DNA of 64,000 bases. Origin: JAJDAH01 sp964487605. Its GTDB lineage: Bacteria > Myxococcota_A > Polyangia > Polyangiales > Polyangiaceae. The stretch covers positions 33,529-97,528 of the forward strand of contig CAZARU010000010.1 of NCBI GenBank assembly GCA_964487605.1, written 5' to 3'. Position 1 is the first letter of the stretch. Every line of letters starts with the position of its first letter. Made by a program: the position numbers and the translations under genes. This document shows, piece after piece, positions 1-10,820 of the stretch. The notes below the pieces were generated by a model. The model had not been told where the DNA came from. It was given only the letters and a program-made list of their open reading frames with translations, and searched no databases.

Positions 1-605
1 AGGACCTTCTCGAGGTCGCGCGTCCCGAGCGTGTCCGTCAGATCGCGGAGCTGCTTCTTCACGGCGTCCGAACCGCGGCCACGGCCACCGCCGAGCGCGT
101 CCTGGGAAATGGGCTCGGCTTCGGGCGCGGGCTGGGCCCGCTCGGCCGACCAGACCTCGCGAGCCACGGGGCGCAGGGCGTTGGCGGCGAGCCAGGCCTC
201 CATGAAGACCCGAAGCCTCTCGCTCCGGAATGCGAACCACCGCTCGCGTTCGGGACCATAGGACATGAGCACGTCCTTGAACCGGCGGAAGGCGCCCTTG
301 CCGTCGATCGCGTTCCCGAGCTTGGCCCTCAGGTCCGGCTCGTCCACCATGGGAATGAAGCGCTCCATCCACCGGTACTGCTCGCGCGAGCTCACCGGGT
401 CCACGCGCATGTACTCCGGGTCGGAAGCGATGCGCTGGTGCATCTCCGGGTCGGCGACGCCGTCCACGACGCGAAGGACCTCGCCCGTACCGACGTGGAG
501 GTAGCTGTGCACTTCCGGCGCGTTGTTCTCGAAGGCGTCCTCGAGCGCCTCCCAGTCCACCGGAACGTCCCGCTCCGAACCGCCACCCTTGTCCACGTTG
601 CCCAT
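1..605 (-). CDS. UPF0158 family protein (C-terminus outside window)
   Basis: The frame opens at an ATG at 605 (MGNVDKGGGSERDVPVDW) and stays open to base 1, so only about 201 residues are seen. Features typical of UPF0158 are an early VPVDWEALEDAF block, a middle stretch with EYMRVDPVSSREQYRWMERFI, and a KDVL...ERERWFAFR segment ending in a helical tail (FMEAWLAANALRPV). The function of the family is unknown; the protein looks soluble with no signal peptide. It is read away from glpK, which lies upstream on the same strand with an 83-base gap. Family assignment is from motif memory, not from a search. Confidence 0.8.
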   Translation of the reverse strand, partial: MGNVDKGGGSERDVPVDWEALEDAFENNAPEVHSYLHVGTGEVLRVVDGVADPEMHQRIASDPEYMRVDPVSSREQYRWMERFIPMVDEPDLRAKLGNAIDGKGAFRRFKDVLMSYGPERERWFAFRSERLRVFMEAWLAANALRPVAREVWSAERAQPAPEAEPISQDALGGGRGRGSDAVKKQLRDLTDTLGTRDLEKV

Positions 606-688
606 CTTTCCTCTCGACCGACCCTAGGACCAGTAAGGCAGCCGCGCCCTCCTGGAAACCCCTGCCGCCAGATGCCTTGGTAGAAAGC

Positions 689-2188
689 TCACGAGCCCAC
701 CGACATTCCCCGTGCTCGACGCACCGCGGTGTCCCACGCGGAGAGCGTGGCCTCGCGCGCGGCGGAGGCCATTTCCGGCTCGAAGGTCCGGTCGATCGCC
801 ACCATGCGGGCGGCTTGTTCCGGGGTCTGCAAGAGGCCGGCCCCGAGCCCGGCCAGCAGGGCGGCGCCGCGGGCGGTCGATTCGAGCTCGGTGGGGCGCT
901 GAACGGTGAGCGCGGAGAGATCGGCCTGGAGCTGCATGAGCAGGTCGTTGGCCGCGGCGCCCCCATCGACGCGCATCCGTACCACCTCCACGTCCTCGCG
1001 CATGGCGCGCACGAGGTCGTTCACCTGCAGGGCGATGGCGTCGAGGGTGGCACGCGCGACGTGAGCGCGCGTCGAGCCTCGGCTGAGCCCGCAGATGAGA
1101 CCCCGTGCCTCCGGGTCCCAGTGGGGGGCTCCCAGTCCCGAGAGCGCGGGCACGAACGTGACGCCTTCGCTCGACGTCACCGTCCGCGCGAGGGCCTCTA
1201 TCTCCTTCGCCGAATCGATGAGGCCGAGGCCGTCGCGGAGCCACTGGACGGCGGCGCCGGCGATGAACGAGCTGCCCTCGAGGGCGTACACGGTGCGATC
1301 ACCGATGCGCCACGCCACCGTGGAGAGCAGCCTCGCCCGGCTCTTCACGATCCGGGAGCCCGTGTTGAGCACGACGAACGCCCCGGTGCCGTACGTGCAC
1401 TTGACGTCTCCCTCCGAGAAGCAGCCCTGACCGAACAGCGCAGCCTGCTGGTCGCCGGCGATGCCGCTGATGGGAACGCCTCTGGGCAGGAACCCGAGGT
1501 CCGCCGTCGCGGCGAGGCGCCCCGAAGACGCGACGATGCGCGGGAGCATCGCCCTGGGCACCCGGAAGAGATCGCAGAGCCCGTCGTCCCACTCGAGGGT
1601 GGCGAGGTTCATCAGCAGCGTGCGCGAGGCGTTCGTGGCGTCGATCAGGTGCTCCGCACCGCCGGTGAGCTTCCACACCAGGAACGAATCGACCGTGCCG
1701 AAAGCCAGCTCTCCGGCGGACGCGGCCTCCCGCGCACCCTCGCAGTGGTCGAGGATCCACTCGATCTTCGTTCCCGAGAAGTACGCGTCGAGAACGAGCC
1801 CGGTCGCATCACGGATCCGCTCCTCGTGACCGTCCGCGCGCAAGGCCTGGCAGCGATCCGCCGTGCGGCGGTCTTGCCACACGATGGCGCGATGAACCGG
1901 CTTCCCGCTCGCGCGATTCCAGACGAGTGTCGTCTCGCGTTGATTCGTGATGCCGACCGCACCGATGTCTGACCCTTTCACCGACGCCGCGGAGAGGGCC
2001 TCGCGAACGCTCTGCTCCACGCTCGCCCAGATCTCCGTGGCTTCGTGCTCCACCCACCCAGGCGTGGGAAAGTGCTGGGGAAACTCCTGGTTGGAGCGCC
2101 CCAGCGTCCGCCCGTCGGTGCCCATCACCAGCGCCGTCGATCCGGTGGTCCCCTGGTCGATGGCAAGAATGTGCTGCCCCGAAGACAT
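689..2188 (-). CDS. glpK: glycerol kinase
   Basis: Predicted to phosphorylate glycerol to glycerol-3-phosphate with ATP in the cytoplasm. The 499 residues match the usual length of about 500. The N-terminal phosphate-binding motif DQGTTGSTALV is at about residues 11-21, followed by GWVEHEATEIW and the NQRETTLVWNR block typical of GlpK; the second half has GTGAFVVLNTG, ALEGSSFIAGAAVQWLRD and the FGGY-family signature region GLGAPHWDPEARG. The start is the ATG at 2188. It stands alone, divergent from the FHA-cyclase gene; no glpF or glpD is adjacent. The 71-base gap upstream must hold promoters for both genes. Confidence 0.95.
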   Translation of the reverse strand: MSSGQHILAIDQGTTGSTALVMGTDGRTLGRSNQEFPQHFPTPGWVEHEATEIWASVEQSVREALSAASVKGSDIGAVGITNQRETTLVWNRASGKPVHRAIVWQDRRTADRCQALRADGHEERIRDATGLVLDAYFSGTKIEWILDHCEGAREAASAGELAFGTVDSFLVWKLTGGAEHLIDATNASRTLLMNLATLEWDDGLCDLFRVPRAMLPRIVASSGRLAATADLGFLPRGVPISGIAGDQQAALFGQGCFSEGDVKCTYGTGAFVVLNTGSRIVKSRARLLSTVAWRIGDRTVYALEGSSFIAGAAVQWLRDGLGLIDSAKEIEALARTVTSSEGVTFVPALSGLGAPHWDPEARGLICGLSRGSTRAHVARATLDAIALQVNDLVRAMREDVEVVRMRVDGGAAANDLLMQLQADLSALTVQRPTELESTARGAALLAGLGAGLLQTPEQAARMVAIDRTFEPEMASAAREATLSAWDTAVRRARGMSVGS

Positions 2189-2219
2189 GCACCATCGAGC
2201 GTATCAAAAGGCTCTTGGC

Positions 2220-2248
2220 TTGTCGCCGCGCGGCACCGCGGCTACCTT
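2220..2248 (+). promoter_or_regulatory. candidate sigma-70-type promoter for the FHA-cyclase gene
   Basis: TTGTCG at 2220-2225 and TACCTT at 2243-2248 are separated by 17 bases. The -10 is preceded by GC, as at several other promoters in this window. The start codon at 2260 is only 11 bases past the -10, so the leader would be a few bases long. Confidence 0.4.
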
Positions 2249-2259
2249 TTTTGGCCGCC

Positions 2260-4074
2260 ATGGCCCGACTCCTGCTCGTGACGCCCGAGGGCCAGCAAGT
2301 GGTCGAGCTGCGCCCGCACAACACGCTGGGAAGGCATCCCAGCAACTCGATCCAGCTCCTCGACAAGATCGTTTCGAAGGAGCACTGCGTCATCGAGTAT
2401 CGAGTCAATCACTTCGTCCTGAAGGATCTCGGCAGTCTCAACGGCACGTACATCAACGGGCAGCGCGTCTCGGGTGAAGGTCCGCTGAAGCACGGCGACG
2501 ACATCGCGCTCGGCGCCACGCGAGCGCGTTTCGACGACGGCACCGGGACGCCGCTCAGCGCGGGGACGCCGATGTCCGCCGGCACCCCCGCGGCATGGCA
2601 GCCCGCCGCGCCCGTCCAGTCGCCCCACAGCTTCCAGCAGCCTCCGTCCACGGCCGCGACGCCCCAGGCGGGATACGGCGCGCCGGTTCAGCCCATGGCG
2701 CCGATGCAGCCCCTGGGGCCGGCCGGCGCGCTCCCCGGACAGTCGATGTCCGGCGTGCCGGCGGCGCACCGCACCCGCGTGGACGTGAGCGATCAGGCTC
2801 GCGCCATCGGGACGCAGATCACCGCGACGCAGAAGGGCTTCCTGCCCTACGCCGAGATCTCGGCGAACGTGCAGCAGCTCGCCGGCGACTACGAGCGCCT
2901 TCGCCTCTCCCACGAGCTGTCCCGGGAAATCGCGGCAGAGCGCGACCTCCCGGTGCTGCTGAACAAGATCCTCATGACGATCTTCAAGTTCGTCAGGGCG
3001 GACCGCGGCGTGATCTTCCTGATGGACAAGTCGAACGAGCTGCAGCCCGCGGCCAGCTTGCGCCGCGATGGCACCGACGCGCCCATCAGCGTCTCTTCGA
3101 CGATCATGAGCCACGTGATCAAGGAGCGCGCGACGGTGCTCACCCACGACGCCGCGATGGACTTCGCGGCCTCGAAGGGGAAGAGCATGATCCTGAACCG
3201 GATCAGCTCCGCCATCGTGGCCCCGCTGCTGCACGAGGACGAAATCCTCGGCGTCCTCTGGCTGGACAGCGAAACCCTCGCTCAATTTCAGCAGAAGGAC
3301 ATGGAAATCGTCACGAGCATCGCCGCGCAGGCGGGCATGTTCATCGAGATCAACAAGCTGGGGCAGCAGATAGAGCAGGAGATCGTCGCGCGCGAGCGCT
3401 TCAGCCGGCTGCTGTCGCCCAACGTGGCCGAGAAGGTGATCAGCGGAGAGCTGGACGTGAAGCAGGGCGGGCACCTCGTGCACGAGTGCACGGTCTTCAA
3501 CTCCGACATCCGTGGGTTCACCAGGATGAGCGAGGGCACTCAGCCCGAGACCATCGTCGACATGCTGAACGAGTACTTCGAGCTGATGGTGGAGTGCCTG
3601 TTCAAGTACGAGGGCACGCTCGACAAGTTCATGGGTGACGGCATCATGGCGCTCTGGGGCGCGCCCGTGGTGCACCCCGACGACGCCCTACGCGCCGTGT
3701 CTTGCGCCCTGGAGCAGACCGAGCTGCTCGGCCAGTTCAACCGCGGTCGCATGGCCAAGAACCTGCCGGCGCTCGCCGTCGGAATCGGCGTTCACACGGG
3801 TGCGGTCGTCGCGGGCTACATCGGCAGCTCGAAGGCGCTGTCGTACACGGTCATCGGAGACACCGCGAACTCGAGCGCGCGCCTGTGCGGCGTGGCCGCC
3901 TCGGGGCAGATCCTCATCAGCGAGGCGACCCTCGCGAAGGTGCACACGAAGTTCGAGGTGGAGGAACTTCCTCCCGCCCAGCTCAAGGGCAAGGAGAAGC
4001 CCTTCCGCGTGTTCAACGTGCTGAGGCTGGTGCCGAGCGTCCAGGTGCCCGTGGCCCTGGGCGCCAGAACGTGA
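2260..4074 (+). CDS. FHA-GAF-class III adenylate cyclase
   Basis: A cytoplasmic signalling enzyme expected to make cAMP. The order is: FHA domain (about residues 20-90; GRHPSNSIQ, SKEHC and LGSLNGTYING are seen), a Pro/Gln/Ala-rich linker to about 180, a GAF domain (about 225-370), and a class III cyclase domain (about 400-590). The cyclase domain keeps both metal aspartates (FNSDIRGFT and KFMGDGIMALWG) and GVHTGAVVAGYIG plus TVIGDTANSSARL, so it looks active. I chose ATG 2260 because the FHA fold begins at once; an in-frame start at 2215 would add 15 unlike residues. The stop overlaps the next gene as GTGA. The FHA domain suggests input from Ser/Thr kinases, which are common in this lineage. 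Confidence 0.92.
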   Translation: MARLLLVTPEGQQVVELRPHNTLGRHPSNSIQLLDKIVSKEHCVIEYRVNHFVLKDLGSLNGTYINGQRVSGEGPLKHGDDIALGATRARFDDGTGTPLSAGTPMSAGTPAAWQPAAPVQSPHSFQQPPSTAATPQAGYGAPVQPMAPMQPLGPAGALPGQSMSGVPAAHRTRVDVSDQARAIGTQITATQKGFLPYAEISANVQQLAGDYERLRLSHELSREIAAERDLPVLLNKILMTIFKFVRADRGVIFLMDKSNELQPAASLRRDGTDAPISVSSTIMSHVIKERATVLTHDAAMDFAASKGKSMILNRISSAIVAPLLHEDEILGVLWLDSETLAQFQQKDMEIVTSIAAQAGMFIEINKLGQQIEQEIVARERFSRLLSPNVAEKVISGELDVKQGGHLVHECTVFNSDIRGFTRMSEGTQPETIVDMLNEYFELMVECLFKYEGTLDKFMGDGIMALWGAPVVHPDDALRAVSCALEQTELLGQFNRGRMAKNLPALAVGIGVHTGAVVAGYIGSSKALSYTVIGDTANSSARLCGVAASGQILISEATLAKVHTKFEVEELPPAQLKGKEKPFRVFNVLRLVPSVQVPVALGART

Positions 4075-4820
4075 CGGAGCACGGGGGAGACCGGCGCGCG
4101 GCGCTGATCACGGGCGGCGCCCGGGGCATCGGCAGAGCCATCGGCGTGCGGCTCGCCGAAGCCGGCTGGGACGTGGCCGTGTGCTACCGGTCCAGCGAGG
4201 GCGACGCCCAGAGCCTGCTCCATGAGCTTCGGGAGCGCGGCGCGCGTGGGGCCGCTACCCGCTGCGACGTCTCGGACGCGAGCGCGGTCGAGCAGCTCGT
4301 CACCGAAACGGTCCACTCCTTCGGGCGCATCGACGCGGTGATCAACGCTGCCGGCCCGTACCACCGCGCCAAGCTGCTCGACGAGACGCCCGACCGGTGG
4401 CGCGCCATGTTCACGAACAACCTCGATCCCGTGTTCTTCACGGCGAAGTATGCCGCCCCGGCAATGATCGCGCGGCGGTGGGGGCGAATCATCAGCTTCG
4501 GGATGGCCAGCGCGGATCGCATCTCGGCGAACAACGCCGTCACGGCCCACTTCATCGCCAAGAGCGGCGTCCTGTCGCTCTCGCGGGCCCTGGCGAAGGA
4601 GCTCGCGCCCCACGGCATCACGGCCAACTGCATCAGCCCGGGCTTCATCGACTCGAAGAGCGCTCCCGCGGAAGAACTCGAGTCCATGAAGAAGAACATC
4701 CCGGCCGGCTACGTCGGCACGCCGGACGACGCCGTGGCCGCGGCGCTCTACTTGCTCTCCGACGGCGCGCGCTACGTCACGGGCTCCAACGTCATCGTGA
4801 GCGGTGGCTGGGGACTCTAG
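4071..4820 (+). CDS. divergent short-chain dehydrogenase/reductase lacking the usual Ser/Tyr
   Basis: The 249 residues have a Rossmann fold: GGARGIGRAIG for NAD(P), CDVSD, INAAG and a late SPGFID segment, so it belongs to the FabG-like SDR group. The start is the GTG at 4071, overlapping the cyclase stop by four bases, which implies translational coupling. Aligned by hand with E. coli FabG, the catalytic Tyr of YxxxK falls on His (HFIAK) and the catalytic Ser position falls on Met (FGMAS), while the Lys is kept. The protein may therefore bind a nucleotide without normal SDR catalysis. Substrate unknown. Its pairing with a cyclase is unusual. Confidence 0.85.
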   Translation: MTEHGGDRRAALITGGARGIGRAIGVRLAEAGWDVAVCYRSSEGDAQSLLHELRERGARGAATRCDVSDASAVEQLVTETVHSFGRIDAVINAAGPYHRAKLLDETPDRWRAMFTNNLDPVFFTAKYAAPAMIARRWGRIISFGMASADRISANNAVTAHFIAKSGVLSLSRALAKELAPHGITANCISPGFIDSKSAPAEELESMKKNIPAGYVGTPDDAVAAALYLLSDGARYVTGSNVIVSGGWGL

Positions 4821-4887
4821 CCCGCTGGACGGCTCAGGTCGCTGACAGGCAAGCGGTTCACGTCACCGCCATCCGGGCGGGTGTGCG

Positions 4888-5955
4888 TCAGAAGGCCATC
4901 GCGCGAACGTCGGCGCAGGTCGTGCCCTCGCTCACGCGCACGGACACGACGCGACTCGTCCCGTTGGGCTTGAACTGCGGCATGTTGTCGTCCAGGAACT
5001 GATTCTGCTGCGGACTGCAGGGCATTCCGCTTCCGGCGATGCCGCAGCCGAGGCTGCGCAGATCGATGCGCAGGGTTTCGGGGCGAACGATGCCTTCGAC
5101 GCGCGCGGGATCGCAGGAGACCAGCGAGCCCTGGAGCGCACCCTGGGTGCGAATGGCCATGTACAGCGGGTTCGCACGGGGCCCGAGCCCGGCGATGTCC
5201 AGCTGCGGATCGTTGAAGGAGGTCCCGGGGGGCTCGCCGGGCACCTGACCCTTCTTCGGCTCGGCGGTGATCCCGGGCCGACCGTCGAGATCGTGGTCGA
5301 CGATGAACGACTGGATCCCGGCGACGCTCGGCCACGGCTCGGCCGTCCCCATGCCCTCGACGCCCATCAAGAACGGCGAGGTTTCCGTGGCGAACCCATC
5401 CCCCACCTTCGGCGTGCCGCCCGACACGTCGAGGGACGAAACCAGCTTCGATGCGGGCAGCGCGCCCTTGTCGAACAGTGCCTCGAGGAACGTGACACCT
5501 ATCCAGGAGTTGAGGATCGTCGCGAAGTGCGGGCTCTGCGCGCCGCAGATGCGCCCCTCGTCGATGGCGCGGTCGCCGTCGATGAGCCGATCGCTGAGGA
5601 GCCACTGCTTGACGGTCCCTGCCCCGGGCTTGATCGTCGTGCTCTGCCAGTCGACGCCGACCTCCATGAAGGTCGCCCACGTGCCGCCCAGATCACAGCC
5701 GCCGACCGCGCCTCCGCTGCCGCCGGCGCCCGACCCACCCGCGCCCGCACCCGCCGTTCCACCGAAGCCCGCCGTCGCTCCGCTTCCCGCCGTCGCCCCG
5801 CTGCCTGCGGCTCCCGTTCCGCCGGTCGCCCCCGCGCCACCCCCCGCGGAACCCGAGAACAGATCCTCGCGCCCGGAGTCGCCACACGCGGCGCTCGCCA
5901 ACCCCGCCAGCGTCACCGCAAGCACGGTCCAGCCGTGACCAGCCCAACTGTCCAC
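4888..5955 (-). CDS. putative lipoprotein with Gly/Ala linker, function unknown
   Basis: The 355-residue protein starts at a GTG at 5955 (VDSWAGHGWTVLAV). A hydrophobic N-terminus ends in LASAAC, a plausible lipobox, then a linker of GATGGTGAAGSGATAGSG type (about residues 30-75) and a globular region with GTWATFMEVGVDWQS and CNxR-poor sequence containing six or so cysteines. This layout of lipobox, Gly-rich spacer and exported domain is common in Polyangia. I do not recognise the C-terminal domain. A long upstream extension of the frame is GC-rich noise and was not used. It converges with the SDR gene. Confidence 0.7.
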   Translation of the reverse strand: MDSWAGHGWTVLAVTLAGLASAACGDSGREDLFSGSAGGGAGATGGTGAAGSGATAGSGATAGFGGTAGAGAGGSGAGGSGGAVGGCDLGGTWATFMEVGVDWQSTTIKPGAGTVKQWLLSDRLIDGDRAIDEGRICGAQSPHFATILNSWIGVTFLEALFDKGALPASKLVSSLDVSGGTPKVGDGFATETSPFLMGVEGMGTAEPWPSVAGIQSFIVDHDLDGRPGITAEPKKGQVPGEPPGTSFNDPQLDIAGLGPRANPLYMAIRTQGALQGSLVSCDPARVEGIVRPETLRIDLRSLGCGIAGSGMPCSPQQNQFLDDNMPQFKPNGTSRVVSVRVSEGTTCADVRAMAF

Positions 5956-6042
5956 GATGCGTCGAGAGTAGCACTGCCCCGGCGAGGGAAAACGGGCGGA
6001 ACATTGCGGACGCCCGTGTCCCGTCCTCGTGCCGCGGGTCTC

Positions 6043-6119
6043 GCACATGGGCGCACATGGGCGTACGGGCCGCAGGGTGCGGGCGTGGCAGAGCGGGCCC
6101 GCAGGGGTGCGGGCGTGGC
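6043..6119. repeat. short direct repeats in intergenic DNA
   Basis: GCACATGGGC occurs twice in tandem (6043-6062) with a partial third copy. GGGTGCGGGCGTGGC occurs at 6075-6089 and again at 6105-6119, exactly 30 bases apart. Function unknown. Confidence 0.6.
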
Positions 6120-6284
6120 TAGCGCGGGGCCGCGGGGGCGGGCGCGGACGCGGCAACGCCACCTCGCTGGGCTGGGCGCGGCGTTCCAGCAGGTCGCCTG
6201 GCCCGGCGCTACCGCCCCGCGGTGCGCCGAACCGGGTCGAATCGCGCCAGATTCTTCGCACCCGTCGATACCGGAGGTCCGTCA

Positions 6285-6306
6285 AAACTGAATTTACATT
6301 CGGTTT
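6285..6306. promoter_or_regulatory. TetR-type operator (inverted repeat)
   Basis: AAACTGAAT (6285-6293), TTAC, ATTCGGTTT (6298-6306): nine-base arms with one mismatch around a 4-base centre. It is AT-rich in GC-rich surroundings and lies directly before the TetR gene, so autorepression is the simplest reading. Confidence 0.75.
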
Positions 6307-6307
6307 A

Positions 6308-6997
6308 GTGACGGGTACGGTCGTGACCGTGGTGACCTCTCCTCGCCCTGCCGTGCCCCGGAGCGGTCGCTCCCGCCGGCCGGTGCGGCGTGCCCCACAG
6401 CAGCGCGCCGTCGTCACCCGCGACCGCCTCCTCGACGCGGCAGAGGTCCTCTTCCGTCAGCGTGGCGAGGCCGGCATGGCGATCGCCGACGTCGCGCGCG
6501 GGGCCGATGCGGCCGTGGGCACCGTCTACCACCACTTCGCAGACAAGCGCGCGCTCCTGCTGGCGCTCATCGACCGATGGGCGGCGCGTGTCGCCGAGCA
6601 GCGCGGACGCGAGCTCGAGGACGCGGTCGCCATCGAGCGTGATCCGCGCGGCGCGATCCACGGGTGGCTTCGCGCGCGCTACGAGCGGCTCCGAAGCCGC
6701 CCCTCGATCTACCTGGTGGTGCTCGGCATGTCCGCCCACGATTCCGCCGTGGGCGCGCGCCACGCTCGCATCGAGCGCATCGCCATCGAGCGCATCCGGA
6801 CCGTCGTCGAGTACGGACAGGCGCGCGGCTTCGGACGTCGCAACGTGAACGCTGCCGCGGCGGCGTTCCTCGTGCACCACGCGATCGAAACCGCGCTGTT
6901 TCAGCTCCTGGTCGGCAAGGACCACCCCGAGCCCGACGTCGTGCTGGCCGAGCTCGGCGAGATGATCTGCCGGACACTCCTCGAGGACGACTCATGA
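6308..6997 (+). CDS. TetR/AcrR family transcriptional regulator
   Basis: The DNA-binding part is typical of TetR: RDRLLDAAEVLFRQRG followed by IADVARGADAAVGTVYHHF and ADKRALLLALI. The remaining helical domain would bind an unknown ligand. The start is uncertain: GTG 6308 sits just after the operator and gives 229 residues, and GTGs at 6323, 6329 and 6332 are alternatives; a much longer frame to 6029 runs through repeats and is unlikely. The stop overlaps the diiron gene as ATGA, so regulator and enzyme form one operon, probably repressed by this protein at 6285-6306. Confidence 0.88.
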   Translation: MTGTVVTVVTSPRPAVPRSGRSRRPVRRAPQQRAVVTRDRLLDAAEVLFRQRGEAGMAIADVARGADAAVGTVYHHFADKRALLLALIDRWAARVAEQRGRELEDAVAIERDPRGAIHGWLRARYERLRSRPSIYLVVLGMSAHDSAVGARHARIERIAIERIRTVVEYGQARGFGRRNVNAAAAAFLVHHAIETALFQLLVGKDHPEPDVVLAELGEMICRTLLEDDS

Positions 6998-8061
6998 ACG
7001 CCCCCAGCATCGACCCCTCGCCCGCGACCCCCGGCTCCGCCCGCACCCCCATGGAAATCTGCTGGCAGTTCGCGTACTCGATCGACCGCGAGAAGCTCGG
7101 CCGGCTCTACGAGATGTCGAAGCAGCGCCAGTGGGACGCCGCCCGGGACATCCCGTGGGACGAGCCCATCGACCCATCGCGCCCCCTCCTCGACGAGAGC
7201 ACGTTCGATCTGTCGCGGCTCCCGTTCGTCGCGCGGCTGTCCGCGCCGCAGCGCGAGGCGTTCCGCGCGCACGTCGGCGCCCACCAGCTTTCGCAGTTCC
7301 TCCACGGCGAGCAGGGGGCGCTCATGACCGCCGCGGCGCTCACCCACGCCGTCCCCCACCACGAAGGCAAGCTCTACTCGGCCACGCAGACCATGGACGA
7401 AGCGCGCCACGTCGAAGCGTTCTCCCGTTACATCAAGAAGCTCGCGATGATCTACCCGATGTCGCCGAAGCTCAGGGCCGTCATCGACACGACGCTCGCC
7501 GCCGACCACTGGGTCAAGATCGCCATCGGCATGAACCTCGTCGTCGAGGGCCTCGCCCTTGCCGCGTTCCACAACACGCGCCGCGCCACCGCGTGTCCCG
7601 TGCTCCGCCCACTGCTCGACGGCGTGCTCCGTGACGAGGCGCGGCACGTCGCCTTCGGCCACCTCTACGTCACGGAGACCGTCGCGGAGATGCACCCGGA
7701 CGATCGCGAAGACCTCGCGGACTTCGCCTTCGCCGCCATCGACATGGTGCGCCAGGCTCGTCGCTCGGCCGACGGAACCGAGGATCCGGACCCGGGCTTC
7801 ATGGCCGTCCTCGACGTCGTGGGCATCGACCCCCGCGACTTCGCCCGCGGCGTGGCCGAGGCAAGGGCGCAAGGAATCGTCGTCGAGCCTCCACGGGACC
7901 AGGTTCACGCCATCCGGGACCTCATGCTCCCCGCGCTCGTGCGCGTCGGCGTCGTCACGGCGCGCACCCGGGCGAAGTACGAACGCCTCGGCATCCACGT
8001 CCACGACGATCCCGCGGTCCTCGAGTCGTTCGAAGAGCGCCTCACCGCCGCGCCCTCGTGA
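6994..8061 (+). CDS. ferritin-like diiron protein (AurF-like oxygenase)
   Basis: The 355 residues are almost all helical and show two DEARH motifs (DEARHVEAFSRY in the middle and DEARHVAFGHLY later), each an ExxH metal ligand set, with single Glu candidates before each (HGEQGA, VVEGLA). That is the four-helix diiron pattern of AurF-type N-oxygenases and ribonucleotide-reductase-like oxidases. Substrate unknown. It starts at ATG 6994 overlapping the TetR stop, so both are made together; the TetR ligand may be its substrate or product. Cytoplasmic, no signal peptide. Confidence 0.82.
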   Translation: MNAPSIDPSPATPGSARTPMEICWQFAYSIDREKLGRLYEMSKQRQWDAARDIPWDEPIDPSRPLLDESTFDLSRLPFVARLSAPQREAFRAHVGAHQLSQFLHGEQGALMTAAALTHAVPHHEGKLYSATQTMDEARHVEAFSRYIKKLAMIYPMSPKLRAVIDTTLAADHWVKIAIGMNLVVEGLALAAFHNTRRATACPVLRPLLDGVLRDEARHVAFGHLYVTETVAEMHPDDREDLADFAFAAIDMVRQARRSADGTEDPDPGFMAVLDVVGIDPRDFARGVAEARAQGIVVEPPRDQVHAIRDLMLPALVRVGVVTARTRAKYERLGIHVHDDPAVLESFEERLTAAPS

Positions 8062-8123
8062 TCCGCGGCACCGGCGCCCTCGGGAGGGCAACGCGGAGCA
8101 CCTGAGGTCCGCGAAGCGCGCCC

Positions 8124-10142
<2,019 letters not shown>

Positions 10143-10152
10143 ACTCCGCGAC

Positions 10153-10614
10153 TCATTCCGGACGCGAGAGCCGACCGGTGTCGGGGTCGAGCGTCCACGT
10201 CAGGCGCCCGGCGTCGAGCAGCACCGCCTGCGCCGGGGCGAAGGCGCGGTGCGTCGGCGCGCCGAGGAGCACGGGGAAGCGCGAGATGGTCGGCTCGTGA
10301 CCCACGAGCATCACGGACGTGCCGAGGGCGCCGAGACGCTCCACGAGTGCCTCGGGCGGGGCACCGGGGCCGAGGGCGTGGGTCGCCGAGACGACGCCGT
10401 CGTACCCGACACCGCGGGCGAGGATCTCCGCCGTCTGGACCGCGCGCACCAGCGGGCTCGTCACGATCTGGTCGAACGCCACGCCCTCCTCCGCGAGCCG
10501 CTCGGCCACGAAGCGCGCGCGCTCGCGGCCGCGCGCGCTCAGGTATCGATCCTCGTCGGGCAGCCCCGGCCCTTCGTCCACTGCGTTCGAGTGCCGCACC
10601 ACGAGGACCCGCAT
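10153..10614 (-). CDS. sixA: SixA-like phosphohistidine phosphatase
   Basis: The 153 residues fit SixA (about 160). The catalytic RHG-type motif is VRHSNAV at residues 6-12, the middle has LSARGRERARFVAERL and VTSPLVRAVQTAEIL, and the second histidine is in LVGHEPTISR. SixA enzymes remove phosphate from His on Hpt domains or PTS proteins; the target here is not known. The start ATG 10614 has no clear ribosome-binding site. It diverges from gap. Confidence 0.88.
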   Translation of the reverse strand: MRVLVVRHSNAVDEGPGLPDEDRYLSARGRERARFVAERLAEEGVAFDQIVTSPLVRAVQTAEILARGVGYDGVVSATHALGPGAPPEALVERLGALGTSVMLVGHEPTISRFPVLLGAPTHRAFAPAQAVLLDAGRLTWTLDPDTGRLSRPE

Positions 10615-10695
10615 CGGGAAGCGTTGTGTTGCAGGCCGGTCGTCCCGTCAAAGTTCGCTCCGATTTCCGCGGCGCTGCGGGGCCCGAGGCTCGCC

Positions 10696-10724
10696 TTGAC
10701 CCCCCCGGGGGTGGTCGCTACTTT
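10696..10724 (+). promoter_or_regulatory. candidate sigma-70-type promoter for gap-pgk-tpiA-secG
   Basis: TTGACC (10696-10701) and TACTTT (10719-10724) with a 17-base spacer. The leader to the gap start would be about 90 bases and contains the ribosome-binding site GGAGG at 10807-10811, nine bases before the ATG. CGCTGCGGGGCCCG is repeated at 10673-10686 and 10733-10746, either side of the promoter. Confidence 0.5.
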
Positions 10725-10820
10725 CCGGCCCCCGCTGCGGGGCCCGCGCTGCACGCCTGCGCACTTTTCGGCCCCTGCGTGCGGAGCGCTCCCGGCGCTA
10801 CCGGGCGGAGGACGACATCC

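Larger units (their letters stand above)
5956..6307. other. 352-base intergenic region between lipoprotein and TetR genes
   Basis: No gene is credible here. The left part carries GC-rich direct repeats (6043-6119, listed separately). The right end carries the TetR-type operator at 6285-6306. Promoters of both divergent genes must lie here, but I see no convincing -35/-10 pair. Confidence 0.6.

Noticed and set aside
677..1972. 431-codon plus-strand frame
   Set aside because: Antisense to glpK; low-complexity Arg/Gly/His composition and no motif. High GC keeps antisense frames open.
2242..3675. 477-codon minus-strand frame
   Set aside because: Antisense to the FHA-GAF-cyclase gene, whose domain motifs are all intact.
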